From contig ADNK01000544.1 of NCBI GenBank assembly GCA_000320545.1, positions 37,501 through 101,500 of the forward strand: DNA of 64,000 nt, given 5' to 3'. Origin of the DNA: Bigelowiella natans CCMP2755. Taxonomy: Eukaryota > Cercozoa > Chlorarachniophyceae. Numbering within the stretch: the stretch's first letter is position 1; each line of letters begins with the position of its first letter. Shown here in pieces: positions 37,725-50,870 of the stretch. The position numbers and the translations under genes were made by a program. The notes beneath the pieces were generated by a model, which did no database searches, was not told the DNA's origin, and worked only from the letters and a program-made list of their open reading frames with translations.

Positions 37725-38317
37725 GATACCGTGAGAGAGATGGAGGTATTATGATGATCAAATGGACCAGCTGTCGACGGATATTTAGAATATTCTCTTT
37801 AATTTTGCACCATTATGTGTGTGTGTGTGTGTGTGCGTGTGCGTGTGTGTGCTGATTGTACAAAATCCTTCGTTCGCTTGTTATCGTCGTCAAAGGCGTT
37901 AAGGAAGACAGATGCTTTTGCCAAAAAGTTGTTTGATGGGGCTCTCTTCAGCTATGATGTAAGAAAAGACAATATTCTTTACATTTATACCCGAAATAAA
38001 GAAGAAGGGTGGTTTGTAGGGGCGATGAGGATGAATTTTGATGTACACAATAAGCTTCAATTAAATCTTCGTTGGCCGTTATTTTAAAGGACATTAAAGA
38101 TCTCGATTGGGTTTCTGAGGCTGATAAGATCAAGGTGTGGGGTTATCCTGTAGGAGGCACAATACTATCCAGGCTACTTTATTATCACATAGTAGTAGTA
38201 GTAGTAGTCGTAGAAGTAGTGGTATTACGACGAGAGTTGTTGTAAGCGGGGGGCTGAGGGAGAAGACTTGGCAGTCGTGTGGGGTAGATATAAATTAAAA
38301 CACATCAATTTACCACA

Positions 38318-38367
<50 letters not shown>

Positions 38368-38750
38368 GTTGTGAAGACCCACTGCATATTTTCGGTTAGT
38401 CTCGAAAAGCAGTAGCCCTAAGGGGGGGGGCAAACAACAACGCACTCTTGGCTGATTCCGACATCAAAGCTCTAGCAAGTATTATTTTTCATTAAAGCGA
38501 GACCAAACTACGATTAGAAATTAGTTATTTGTTCCATCGTTTCTCACTAATTCCACCTTCTTACTCGTGATAAACTCTATATCATTACAGCATCTATGCT
38601 GTTCTATGATATATTACGCGTGTTTGAATGTCCGAAGACAATGCCACAGGTAGAATATACCTCTCACCGCCCAAGCTCATACGACAAATACTGATTACGA
38701 ATTAAATTGATAAAAACGTCAACCAATCATACGACGAGAAGACTACTTTC

Positions 38751-38791
<41 letters not shown>

Positions 38792-39096
38792 TCTTCCTTT
38801 TCCACCCATTGAATATCACAAACAAAAACTTTACAACAAAAATGAAATAGGATGAGCAGGAAGAATTTATTCGCTCAATCCCTAAAGAGAAGCGAAGGGT
38901 AAAAAAAAACAAAATAATTGAAGACTAGCACCATGATTAATCAAGAAGATGGAATTTTCTTGTTGTCAAGACACTTATTGATAATATCTGCTGGCGTTAT
39001 TTCCAACAATATACTCTGATTCGATCATCTCTCCCTCTATACACATACAAACACACACACACACACACATATGTTGATATTGATATGGCATTAAAA

Positions 39097-39134
<38 letters not shown>

Positions 39135-39525
39135 GACGTTGCCGGCCATCAGCGACCCAAAATGACGAAAGCGGAGATCACTTCAATTTTCCAATCAGGT
39201 CAGTACACTCTTGCATCTACAGAGTTTTGGTGTTAGTTTACTACATTTTGAATGAGTATGATTTTATCCTTTCTCTCCCCCCTCCTGCATTTGTGGTATC
39301 TCCTTCTACTTTCCTTTAACTATATAGTGCCTAAAGATTCGAAAGGAAAGATGCAATTTGAAGTGTTTAGACAAGTTGTGAGAGAGATCAGGATGGAATG
39401 GATTCAAAAGGTGTTACGAGGGTTATTGTGGTAGTGGTAGTGGTGGTAGTGCTCATGATGGTGATTCTAGCGGAGGGGAAGGACACTGTGTATCTCACGT
39501 CGTAACACGTAAGTTATTATGAATG

Positions 39526-39559
<34 letters not shown>

Positions 39560-40164
39560 CATAATACACGGCTGTGTTGTTTATTATCATGACAGATGAA
39601 GCAGATGTTCCCAGCAGTCAATGCGAAACGGAAACCAGTGCTATCCGGTACTACCATCGCCACGGATATTATTCTCACAATAAATAACACAAATGTACAT
39701 ATTTTATATAAATAGACAAGCATATGAAATAAAGTGCATTTACGTATCGCTGGTTTTAATTGTATTATTTCCTGTACCATAACTTAGGCCATAAATCATC
39801 GAATCTTGCAACGCGCTTGCTGGACAAAAAGGTATAGCATAAACTTCTAAATTTGATTCTCGAAAAGAAATATCTCCTCAACAAGCATTGTTGTTATTAT
39901 ATTTACTGACGTGATAGATTCCGGACACTTTGACGTGGACATTGACGGATAGGCTGATTCACAAAACGATGCACCAAGTCTGACTTACTAGTCTAATTAG
40001 CATGTTCTTCGGACTGAGAGATTCACGAATGCTGTGTAATAATTATTCTCCAATCAAATCAGATGACAGCACTTGAGGCTCATGGGGAAGGGGAGGCAGT
40101 AAAGCAAAATGTGTATCTAATGAGGAATGCTCTTCAAAACAGCGAAACTACATGGGATCAGTAA
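37725..40164 (+). CDS. Unrecognised helical protein, or C-terminal part of the NADAR gene
   Basis: Exons in agreeing phase are 37725-37745, 37896-37958, 38090-38134, an unsettled one near 38421-38482, 38587-38645, 38851-38898, 39153-39198, 39328-39410, 39596-39647, 39788-39831, 39918-39977 and 40063-40164, ending in TAA. Readable parts are ALRKTDAFAKKLFDGALF, DIKDLDWVSEADKIK, SMLFYDILRVFECPKTMPQ, VPKDSKGKMQFEVFRQVV and IPDTLTWTLTDRLIHKTM. The segment KMTKAEITSIFQS followed by DSKGKMQFEVFRQVVREI is reminiscent of an EF-hand pair lacking full calcium loops, but that is a weak resemblance. No start codon is certain: either the gene begins near 37421 or the reading continues from the PARG/NADAR gene across 37275-37725. 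Confidence 0.5.
38323..38366. repeat. (TA)n microsatellite in an intron
   Basis: A pure TA dinucleotide run in the intron downstream of exon 38090-38134. The same intron also holds a (TAG)n run at about 38191-38208. Confidence 0.9.
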
Positions 40165-41198
40165 TAGAAAGAGACAACACCATCCCAATTTTCTCTTATA
40201 TCCAGAATTATTAACGATGTTCTTATCAGGTATTGTTGCATTCGACAGTCTCAAACGAAGGCGTCATATGTCAAGAAAAGACGAGCAGACAAGGATCTCA
40301 ATCTGTGAAAGCATAGTGTGATTGGTTGTAGCATGCATCTAAAGTATATTTAAGCAATGATGTCGGAATTGTCTCGACTGTGTATTAATTCACCGCTGCG
40401 CATGTTTGCCATCCTAGCATCGCAAGTATATATAACTAGATAACGTAATCAATGCATCTCGTAACACACAGGCACATGCGTGCATACAATTCAATGACGG
40501 CACAATGTACGTTGGCACCGACGATAAAAAATAATGATGATGATGTGTGCATGCACCGCACTCGATCTAGCACTGCTAGACTGAATCGCGATCGACATGC
40601 AAATGTGATGATTATGATTCACATGGTAGCCACAACAATGCCACATAATATGTTTTGTCGTTGTCATGCGTCCTACCTATGATTTAATAACAAGGTGGGT
40701 ATGCAACGCAGATTGTGCGCACGTACGTGCCTCTACAATACGCACATACGTGCGCAATACATGAGATGCTACGTATCGTAGCAATTTTACATGCTACACT
40801 GAAGCAGGAGTGCTCTGTGAATGATGCGCGCGCATGTGATTCATGTATACTATATGCGTGCGACGAGCGTGTTTTTTGCTAGGAACCGGGCAAACTTTTT
40901 TATTTTGCGAAGAAGAACCATATATGTCTCTCTCAAAACGTTAATCACATGCCAATACTGCATCAGTTTGACACTACTACATTGATGATTACACGCTTTG
41001 TCTATCTATTACTACTTGCCCATTTGTATGCGTGAGAACGCAAGTCAAATGTATGCACTTTGGTATGCGTATTAAGCACACGTACCATCAAAGACATATA
41101 AAAAACAGGTGTTATTATTGCTTGTTCTGAATCACACCGCCTCGATATAATCGCGCGAAACCGCCGAAATTTGGGTTCTATTTAGCAGCCGATCGATA
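40165..41198. other. Tail-to-tail intergenic region
   Basis: About 1 kb lies between the stop codons of the preceding plus-strand gene and the glutaredoxin gene (-). It is almost free of microsatellites. It is strikingly rich in CATG, TGCA, GCATGC, ACGTACGTGC and CGCGCATG words, with several short palindromes (for example ACGTACGT near 40721 and GCGCGCATG near 40827). No gene or RNA gene is recognised. Confidence 0.6.
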
Positions 41199-42359
41199 TT
41201 ACCTGAAATAGGACTCATCGAATTCGTACTCTTCGTCTAATGCGTCCAGCAGCATTTGTTTCAAGCGGCCATTTGAGCGTAACTTTTTCAGCCCCATCCA
41301 ACTTTTAGGCCCATCCTGGCAACCACCAACGAAGTTACGACCGATCCAAATATTTGGCACGGACCTCTGGTTCGTTAGTAGTGCAAGATGATCCTGATGA
41401 TTAGATAAACTCAGACTAGATGACGATGACGACGACAATGATGATGATGATGATGAAAAATTTAGACAAAATAAGAGAAAAAATAGTGAATCTTAGAATG
41501 GAGGATTATGTGTAGTGATATCATGAAGACGATAGGAAGTGCGGCAACATGTTAGTGGACGAACAGTGCTCTGCAGGACACATAAACCGTACTGTATAGT
41601 GTACGTGTTTTCGATTGATAATTGTGTACCTTCATTTCTTCGTCCACTTCTATGACATCTGGATCGATTCCTCCCAACTCATTGGATAGAATTCGGAGTG
41701 CTTCCTTACAAAAAGGACCTTATTGAAGAAAATAAATAACTATCAGCAAAACGCAAGCTTGTTATTTCCAATATAATTTAGATGAGACTCCTACTACTCA
41801 CAGCGTGGATCTGAGAACACCACAACGGATGATCGGCAAGCTAGCTTGTACACTTCATCTGTCCTATTCCGTTTGCTACTATCGCCCCCACGAAGACGTG
41901 ACAGGACCAGACTGCTTGATGATCCAAGATGACTAAGATAGAAAGAAATCATCATCTATGTTCATCATTTTTTCCTTCCTGTTGCGATTAAAACGGTTGT
42001 AAACAAACCTACCTGCTGTGCCCTACTTCTTTCCTATCGCTGAGTGGATTTTGTAAGACGGACCGAAATCTAGGCTTTCTATTCGAATTATGAAGATTTT
42101 GGCAACGCCTTGGTTGATCCTGCAACTGAAGTGGTGACGGGGCAGCGAGCGAGTAGTATTGGGCGTGGAACGGATGCAGACGCTCAGTAGCTGAGGATGA
42201 TGATGATAACGCCGTATGGTAGATCATGATCCCTATCAAGATGATGCACCAAGACGCTAGGGAGGTCAAAACGACCCCATTCGAACTCCTCGTCATTGCT
42301 GTCCTTGCCACTGCTCTCTCGTCCTCAGCAAGTTGGTTCCATTCTTTTCGATTCCTCAT
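41199..42359 (-). CDS. Dithiol glutaredoxin (CPFC) with N-terminal targeting region
   Basis: Four exons, 42359-42013, 41932-41802, 41718-41630 and 41393-41199, close in phase to give 253 residues. The glutaredoxin domain is C-terminal. SSVVVFSDPRCPFCKEAL holds the CPFC redox site, whose first Cys codon is split by an intron. SVPNIWIG has the cis-Pro that contacts glutathione, and NFVGGCQD is the glycine pair after it. Glutaredoxins reduce disulfides and glutathionylated proteins using glutathione. The first 115 residues hold a hydrophobic helix (ASWCIILIGIMIYHTAL) followed by a Ser/Arg/Gln-rich stretch, which fits a signal anchor plus transit peptide for a complex plastid, or an ER/Golgi membrane anchor. 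An upstream TTG extends the frame; the first ATG was chosen. Confidence 0.88.
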
Positions 42360-42585
42360 CGTCCTATTTCCTTCGTGCGACAACCATGTGACTGCACCGA
42401 TGACCGAAATTGTATTGTATTTGTATCATACTAAAAGTGCAGGGCGTTTATACAAGAAGACATTTACCGGTCTGAGAAATAAAGAAGAAGTGCGAGGGAG
42501 AAAGAATCAGCATCCAGTGGTGCATAACAAGCACACAGCAGGACAGACCACGTCGTCTACCCCAGTGCCACTTCGCATAGGACCT
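42360..42585. promoter_or_regulatory. Short head-to-head gap, probable shared promoter
   Basis: Only 226 bases separate the glutaredoxin start (-) from the first ATG of the ankyrin gene (+). The plus-strand frame is open through this gap and into the glutaredoxin exon, but that open frame is explained as a shadow. Shared promoter function is inferred from spacing. Confidence 0.4.
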
Positions 42586-43529
42586 ATGCGAGTTCCTAGA
42601 ATTTTAATGCCGCCTAAGCATGCGACCTTAAGATGGGTGTTACCGCTGCCGAGCCGGTTTGCCTCTGGCAAGTGTGCGGGCATATTTGGACCGAATGTAG
42701 TAGTAAGAAGAAGAGCCTACAGCAACGTGGTGAAGCAGCAGAAAGTAGCTTGCCGCCTTTCACGTGGTTACTTTTGGGGGGGGGTTGGACTAGTCATGGG
42801 CTATTCGTTGTGGACATTTCAAGCAAACCTCGAAGGCACATTAGTGGGAACTCTACTCCACTGCAGACCCCTTACAGCAAAGGTTGAGAAGCAAGAACAA
42901 GTAGTAATAGTTGTAGCAGTTTTAGTAGTTGCGATGGGATAATTGGGATATGTATTGAGAGCAATACGCTACTACAAAAATGATGTGTTTTATTCTAAAA
43001 CAGGCTGAAGAAAAGGATAACTGCCAAGAGAGCCATGATGCGATGATGCTGCAAATTCACCAGTGCATCCGGTTGAAGTCACATTTATAATGATAGGACT
43101 GCCTAATAAACAATAGAAGAAGAAACTCAAAAATATTGCACCACGCCCACTCAGTTGCTAAACTTTGATTATATCCCTTTCTTTGATGACGTATATCATA
43201 GGAGAGGAACCCTACGTAACCTAAAAAAGCTCGTTAGGGTGCATACCCAGACATCGGTAGTGCGACATAAACACTGACATGCTGAGTTGGACGGCAATAA
43301 AGTCGGACCCCACATCAACATTTAAAGTCGTATCACTAATCTTGTAGCGTTGTTCAACGTCGTAGGGAAAATGGGTGGATTCTTACGGAAGGACACCGAT
43401 AATGCTAGCTTCCATGTACAATAAGGTGGACGACGCCTTTAGATCGAAATCATACGCTATTCAACATATAAATCATGCGCCGCGTTATTATTAATACTAA
43501 TACCATTATGATTAATACCGCCCCACTAC

Positions 43530-43566
<37 letters not shown>

Positions 43567-45784
43567 TCACAGGGTCAGATGCTGCGATATCTGCTTACAG
43601 ACACTGACATAGGCATCAACGGTTACGAAATTTTCTCCTACAATTCAACAACAACAACTACATGCGAATGTATTTTGAAGGAATGAGAAGAGTATGCAAA
43701 CAGCAGCAAATTAGAAGAAATCTCCACAAGTGAGACAGTCTCGGTCTTGATTCCTTATTCGCTATCCTTCATTCTTCTGACTCAGAAAGGGACAACCATG
43801 GTTTGAGCGCGCTTCACTATTGCTGTGCGGAGGGAGGATCCAGCCCTGTGAAGGTGGGAAGGTGTAAGGGGGGGGGGGGAGGAGAATCGACTCCTATTGA
43901 TGGTTTTTGTAATGCGAGATTCGATCCACGGTGCTACATCTGCCTGCTTAAATCACTCGTTTCATACCATACCCCGCTTAAAACCCTCTTCTTCAGTGCC
44001 ACGAAGAAGTAATGTTAGTAAACAGAAACTTCTTAGTCTCTCAATTGTTTGTTTGTATTCTTATTATGTTTTGATGAAGATTGCTGTAGCTTTGATGAAA
44101 GCGGGGGCAGATCCGGTACTGCTACTTTCCCCCGCCCTTCTTCTCCTCCGCCTCCTCCTCCTCCTCCTTACAATCCTTGTTCCCACTAACACCAGCACTG
44201 ATTTTCTCATCATCGTCATTCTCATCGTCCTCCTCTTTCAACACACTACTACTCCTACTACTATTATCCAGTTGCAGGAAGATGACTATGGAATAACTCC
44301 CTTTCACAAAGGTAGGAAGGAAGCTACGTCATCACGTCATTATTACCTACACACATATCATACGACATTACCCTGAAAATAGAGGGTATAATTGGAATTG
44401 TTATTCGATTATTAATGTTTAGTCTCCTTGCATGTGATGTTACTACTACTTTGCAGCCGTAGCGTTCAATCAGCATCAAATCGTAAGGGAGATGCTCAAA
44501 CTTGGCGTGGACATCAATATTGCAACAGGTCTATTTTTGGCCGCCGCCTCCTCCTCCTCCTCCTCCTCCTCCTCCTCCTCCTCCTCTCCTCATCGTTATC
44601 GTCATCGTCATCATTACCTTGAAGCATATGTTGTAGCCAACATTACAACAACTCTTGTGTGCTATTATCATCGTGCATAAGACTTGCATTGAATAATTTT
44701 CACAGGACGACGGCTGAAAGGGAGTGAGAGCGGGAAATCATCATCCACATTGACTTTAGGGTAGTTGTTTGTTTGTTGTCTGCTGCAGTTTACCTATACA
44801 CATCGCATTCAGCACTCTTCTTCTTACACTCCCTTGCCGCACAGTATGTAATATCAAATCCTAGGTGTAGGTCACAGCGCTCCATCGTATGTATCATTTA
44901 AGCGATATAAAGATGATGATGATGATGATGATGATGATGATAATGACTGATAATGATGATGGCATCTTCCTCACTTTTCTTCCTCTCCAGAGACACAGCC
45001 TTGCATTTGGCTGCTCGAAAAGGAAATCAATTCATAACGAAGCAGGTGTTGCAGCATGCATGAGGAATAGGGTGGTGAGATATGGATGATGTCAATGGAA
45101 AATGATAAGAATGGGGATTTCGTTGTCCTTGCTTACTGACTCGCTCAAAAAAGCTCAGCATGGTGCGGTAGTAGCGGTGGTAGTACGGCTTCATGCGCGC
45201 AACCATCGATGGCATGAATCAAATATTACAATACTACGCATGTTGTTGGTAGTTGCTGGAGATGGGCGCGGATCCGAAGGCACAAAACGATGCGGGAGAC
45301 ACACCTCTTCATGACGCTGTACGGATGACTAAAAACGAAATCACTAAGGATCTTCTCCTGCAAGGAGCAGACCCAAACTTGGTATTACTACTCATTACAG
45401 AAGTCATCTTCGTCATCAGAGAGATGTTGTTGTTCTCTTGTTCTACTGATTGTGGATAGCTTCCAATGTAACAAATAATAGTGCAGCGTCTGGCAGTATA
45501 CGTACATGAAATCTTTTTTTGGGTAACATAGCCGTCATCGTCATTGGTTTTTCTTCTTATTATTATTCTTTAAATCATCGTATATTGAACACCTGCTTCT
45601 TCGAAATGTATTGTTGGTCGTTCAGAAAAACAATTGTGGTCGTGTCGCTGGGTCTGAATGCTCTGCCACATCGAGTCTGAGTTGCCTCAAGTGTCAGTAC
45701 TACATCGCCACAACAAAAGCTACTGTGTCTGCTGCTGCCGGGGCTTCTCCTGCTGGCGCTGCTGGCGCAAAGATGCAGATATGA
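42586..45784 (+). CDS. Ankyrin-repeat protein with a possible mitochondrial presequence
   Basis: Exons are 42586-42744, 43004-43077, 43573-43621, 43786-43853, 44080-44115, 44278-44311, 44457-44528, 44993-45045, 45253-45381 and 45626-45784. All junctions agree in phase except the one between 43077 and 43573, where a small exon is probably missing. Ankyrin units are visible: RDNHGLSALHYCCAEGG, IAVALMKAGADP, YGITPFHKA-VAFNQHQIVR, EMLKLGVDINIATGDTALHL, AARKGNQ, LLEMGADPKAQNDAGDTPLH and LLLQGADPNL. Ankyrin stacks bind partner proteins. The N-terminal 53 residues are rich in Arg with no acid, and have RRRAYSN, like a mitochondrial presequence with an Arg-2 site. The tail after the repeats is Ala/Ser/Cys-rich. 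The partner and role are unknown. Confidence 0.8.
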
Positions 45785-46316
45785 GCAACAGAAACTATAA
45801 TTATTAAGGAGAACATGATGGAATAAAATCATCCAGTAGTAAATCAAGTTGAAACAAAAATCGTAGCAGATAGAATGAGCGCTTCGAGATGTCTAGATAT
45901 TAGCTTTCAACAATCACCTTATTGCGATCTATTATACCGAAAGTAGGTTACAAACATGCCTTGAATTGAATCATTCATTGAAATCATATACGACTGCGAG
46001 TCTTAGCAACTCGCAGTTCATTAATCATCCTCACCGGCGAACGCCTGCTACTGAATACTGCAAAACAAAGTCACGATGCTGCGGTTGTGCATTGGCTGAT
46101 CGGCTAACTTAGCATCTGAGCTAGTGGGCGGCTCCATGCATTTCTGCCTGCACTGCATTCAACAAACAGGTCGATCATCAGCATCGCACTAGCTGCCGGC
46201 AATCACGTGTGCACATTAATGGCACCCCACATGCATACAGTACTATACGGCGGGTGGAATTGAAATGATACGCTTGTTTAATAGACACCATGGATCACGC
46301 TAGATATTGTTATTTG
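45785..46316. other. Tail-to-tail intergenic region
   Basis: This 532-base gap separates the stop codons of the ankyrin gene and the esterase gene (-). It has no microsatellites, and contains CATGCATTT, CTGCACTGCATT, CGTGTGCACATTAATGG and CACATGCATAC, the same word class as the other tail-to-tail gaps. No gene is seen. Confidence 0.6.
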
Positions 46317-48012
46317 TTAGAGAGCTGTATCTTTCATCTCCGAGTAGTCAAATGGTGCTGAGTTGCCTTCACCAAGTTCTGCATATCGGCCTCCTGTGGA
46401 ACTAGCTGCAGCAGTGCCATGCTCTTCGTCTTTTCTTCGTGCTGGTTGCGAGTTGACAACGCGCTCATCATCTTGATTCGATAAACTGTTCAGCCAGAGC
46501 CGCACTCCGATGAACATAATGCTGACACCTGCAACGGCTGCACAGATAATCAAAACAATTATATCATAGTCTGCTACCCGGGTTTTGAAGTCATCTTGAT
46601 GTGTGGGTTGTGGAGTTGGTTGAGGAGCCGGCGGCAGCATATCGAATGCACATGATGGTTGGCATTGGTGCGGAGCTGTTAGAGACAGCTCGCATGGCAT
46701 GAAGGTGTGAGAAGCAGCCGGTTGATTGTCGGACTCCCACCAAGCCCACAGAGCATTTCTCAAGCTCGTATCATTCAGAACGTAGTGCATGTAGGGGCCT
46801 GCAGACTCTGCTGCGACATGTTCCAAGCAGGATTCGATAAATGCTCCGTTTCCATTTGCGGTAAATTTCGGAGATGAAGTTAAGTTTTGCTTGAAGATAG
46901 TGTACCACTTATTGAGATCTCTAACCTGGTTTGTCGTACATCTAGTGAAATCTAGCGTATCGTTAAGACACCCCCCTGCCAGCTCTGAGTCTTTAGCCCA
47001 GGCACGGAGTGCGTAGTGATCATATGCAGAGTTTATGACGAAGATGGGAACTGACACGTAACGATATGTGCTTGCCATACTCCAACACTCATACTTTGGG
47101 ATGTTATTCGTACACAAAGTTGTTATAACTGCGGCTTGGAAGGTCTTTGCGTAATCAAAGACTTGGTTTCCCAGAACAGATCCGGTGAGCTCTGGAATAC
47201 GGAGGAAAAAACCACTCACGGGAGCTGCTTTGAATTTTGGCACGTGGCTCAATATGTTACGGACATAGTCCGCATATAAAAAACATGCGACCCCTCCAGC
47301 TGAACCGCCTCCGAGGAGCACCTCAGTTGCAGTAGAAAGGTTTGGAGAAGTCTTTTCGTGAATGAGATGCTGAAAAACTGCCTCGACAATCGCCCGTCCC
47401 CGAAAATGAAGGTCAACCCCATTCACATTCAACGTGCCAGTGCGGTTACCAGTGAAGAAAAAACCATCACAATAGTTAATATGGACACGATGAAAGGATG
47501 AGAACCCCGGGTTGACTGTCGAGTTGCTGTCTAACATACCACTGAAAGAATACGTGTCTGGTATCAATGTACTGCTACCGAGATTTGTTGTGCTGCGATT
47601 CACACAAGCCTACATAGAGAAGAACCATGTAGAATTTTTATTTTATTGCACTACAAGATACAGATAGATGGCAATTTTACATCAGGAGTCGGACAGAATG
47701 CGCCTCCCATGAAGTAGATAACCCAGCTATTATTTGTTGCAGCTGTGCTGGCCGGGGAGTAATAATAACCTGATGTAAGATTGTTATATATAAATATACT
47801 GAAAACTTTATTGGATACCCTTAAAGTAGCCTTTCCTACTACTTACTTGGAAGAGATCCATCGAGGCAATAGGCTTTATACTGGTCTGCCAGTGCTTGCG
47901 GTAACACGGTCTTGTGGAACCCAGCAGCTACAACAACTGTATGAGGAGGAGCTAAAATGCTCAGGGAGAAGATGCAAATAAAAATATTTACAATCAAAGA
48001 ATCCCTGGGCAT
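46317..48012 (-). CDS. Pectin acetylesterase / Notum-like hydrolase, type I membrane protein
   Basis: Three exons, 48012-47847, 47769-47681 and 47609-46317, close in phase to 515 residues. The N-terminus is a signal peptide (IVNIFICIFSLSILA). The alpha/beta hydrolase domain has WVIYFMGGAFC (oxyanion region), NYCDGFFFTGN, and the nucleophile elbow LLGGGSAGG, with Ser as the catalytic residue. SAYDHYALRAW supplies the likely Asp, and SCLEHVAAES the likely His. This is the CE13/Notum family, which removes acyl groups: acetyl from pectin in plants, palmitoleate from Wnt in animals. Near the C-terminus is one transmembrane helix (IIVLIICAAVAGVSIMFIG) and a short cytoplasmic tail, so the catalytic domain should face the lumen or outside. 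The substrate in this organism is unknown. The intron count is low for this window. Confidence 0.92.
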
Positions 48013-48805
48013 CGTTGAACAATCAGTTATCGTTCTGTCGTCGGCAGTTTGGGGTGCGGCAACTTGAGCGAATATCTCTTGTGGTGCAATGCTCGAAGTC
48101 CTCGAAGAATTTTCTTAGAATTCACGGTCTTATTGGAAGTCTTTTTTGAAAAACGCCATCCATTCTGTGCCTAAAATTCCAAGAAAGAAGAAATATCCAG
48201 ATCCAGACTACCACGATCCGGTGTTTTATCCGAGCGCTACAAACAACTAACTACTGTTACAACACTCTGCACAACAGTTCAATGACGCATTCCAACAAAG
48301 TTTTCGCCAATATTTTACCGTTAAAACATCACTATCATGAAATACTTATTTGGGTCTATATCCTAAGAAAAATATGAGAACTAAAAAAAAAGATTTTTCT
48401 TGTAATTTAAATACACAAAGAATATCGTAGTAAAAATTTCTTACGAGTCAACCCTGAAATCATTGTTAAGATGAGGGCTGCTGTGGGAGGGGAGGGAGCC
48501 TCTTCGAGGAGGCCCTAACCAGAACATATTTAGAGCTTCGTCTCCAATTCATGCTAATTTCTGTCCACCCTCGTTGCGAGCCCCTGTGGTATCTCTAATG
48601 TAAGCACTTGTACATGCGTGTGACACACAAATAATTGTTGAGCATTTATTGGTAGCACCTCACGTTCTTCTAAACGGAACACCCCGTTAGGACGTCTTTC
48701 TTCCGTAGGTGGCGCTCTTCTCATACAATTGGCATCATCCTATCTACTAGCCTTTTGTTGTTTACCGATCTTCTCCCTCGCAAAAGCGATGATAGCAGCA
48801 AACAT
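48013..48805. promoter_or_regulatory. Head-to-head intergenic region
   Basis: This gap separates the start of the esterase gene (-) from the start of the Fes1-like gene (+). It is unique sequence without notable repeats, AT-rich near 48330-48450. Nothing coding is recognised. It presumably holds both promoters and 5' UTRs. Confidence 0.4.
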
Positions 48806-49714
48806 ATGAAGCCGCTATCTTCGTCTGTTTCGGGTATGAATATTGACTCATCGACTTCGATAGACAGAGCCCAACCTCGTTGGCCAGAGCTTCCTCTTCT
48901 TACTCTAAAGGGTGGTGCAGCATCAGCAGCAACAACCCTCTCTGGTATACCAACTTGGCAAGGTAGTATTAGTAGTAGCAGCAGCAGTATTAGTAGTACT
49001 TGAAGAAAGAAAGCACGTACGTACTACCACCAACGACCACGACGACGTGGATCACAAGTTTTTCCTATCACATCACCTGCTGCATCGTAACTCTGTTTCC
49101 CTGGCTGGTTGACCTTCTCTAAAATTGCATGCCGATTCTAATATGAACACAAGTTGATGCTTTGCCTTGTCGTTCCTCCATGATAACAATAGGCCTTTTA
49201 AAGTGGAGTTTAGAGAACCAGAAACAATACGATCGTTATCTCAATAGGACAGCGGTTAAGAAGATAGACCCTGACGATCTGCGATTCCTCGAGGAGGTGA
49301 GTTTTTTTAAGCATTTATTTGTTATCTTGGTATTATTCTGCTGTTGGACCTTGTCGATTTATATCATTATAATTTGCAATCTGCTGCATCGGTATTATTT
49401 CAATTCAACCGATATAACCTAATGGATCGTTTTTGATGTAACACATAATTAGTTCATGGATTCTATGCACGTTGACGTGAAGCACGTGATCGAGAGTTGC
49501 CTCGTGTATTTGTCCCTCAACAACCGATTGAAGCCGCGCTTAAACGTCAGTGAAATTGATCCCCGAATCAAGATTTCAAAGGAGGAGGAGAACAACAAGT
49601 CCACAATACTGGTCTACTTACGGAGGAAAGAATGGGGATCTATCCGCTATCCGTTGCAAGCAATGCGAGTGCTGGTACTAGCACCTTGCATACATGTGTT
49701 AATGGTTATGAGTG

Positions 49715-49754
<40 letters not shown>

Positions 49755-50833
49755 GATTTCTTTCCTCCAACTAACCGCAATCAGATCAAGTAGTGACTTC
49801 TCAGCGAAATTCTGCATATATCAATAGCCACTCAATAATACATCTTATAGGAGCTTGCTTCAATTGTCAAATTTTCATGCAATTTAGACGGAGACGAATT
49901 TATGATTCGGGTGTATGGTTGCATGTGTATTTGTGAATATATAGGGCGATATGATCAGTTCAATAGACATGTCCATTGAGTTTATTAAACTAGGTGGTGA
50001 TGATGATGAGAGACAACAGAATGGGAGGTGAGGGGGGAGGGTGATGAGAAACATAGATGCTATAGAGTATTTTCAACACGTCAATCACCATTGCAGCAAA
50101 AACTGGATCAAAGAATGCACGGATATATACCTGAGGGGATATAGTTCTCTACTACTATACACGTATGTAGTAGACAGCTTTCTTCAACTTTCGTCATCAT
50201 CATATGTAGGAGGACTGAATGTCATGCACGCCTGGGTGATCGACGACGATGATGATGATGATGATGATGATTATCATCATCACGACGATGGAAAGAACAG
50301 CAGCAGCAGCAGCAGCACAAATCTACGACTAACAGTCGAAGCTCTTTCGGTAGGTAGCAGTATCATGCAGTATCATTAGTTTCAACAGAAAGAAGCACTC
50401 AATAGGAAGAGACAAACAAAATGATATCTCCCCTCCTCGCCCTCCTCCTCCAACTTCTTGCAGGTGATATCGAATGCATGTCAGAATAATCCGTTTGCAA
50501 GCCGTGCTGCCGTACAAATGGGTCTTGTGGAATCGCTCTGCGAAAAGCTACGGAGGATGATGGTTGTGGTTGAAAAGGGAAGAAGGCGAAGGATCCAGAA
50601 GGAGAACAAGTTGAGAACCACAAAGCAAACATTTGAACTGATGACGACAGACACTGTGGATGATAATATTGATGATCATGACGATGATGATGTTTTCAGA
50701 GACGATGAAAGAGGAATTAAACTGCGCGCGACAAGGCGCATTTTGCAATCACTCGTCGCTATCGCTCTCCATCATCCAGAAGCAACTCTAAGAATCATAA
50801 ATGTGTGTAATCCACCAATATATATTGTTGATT

Positions 50834-50870
<37 letters not shown>

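Noticed and set aside
42226-42942. 238-codon plus-strand open frame
   Set aside because: Its left part is the reverse of the glutaredoxin first exon. Only the part from the ATG at 42586 to the donor at 42744 is kept, as ankyrin exon 1.
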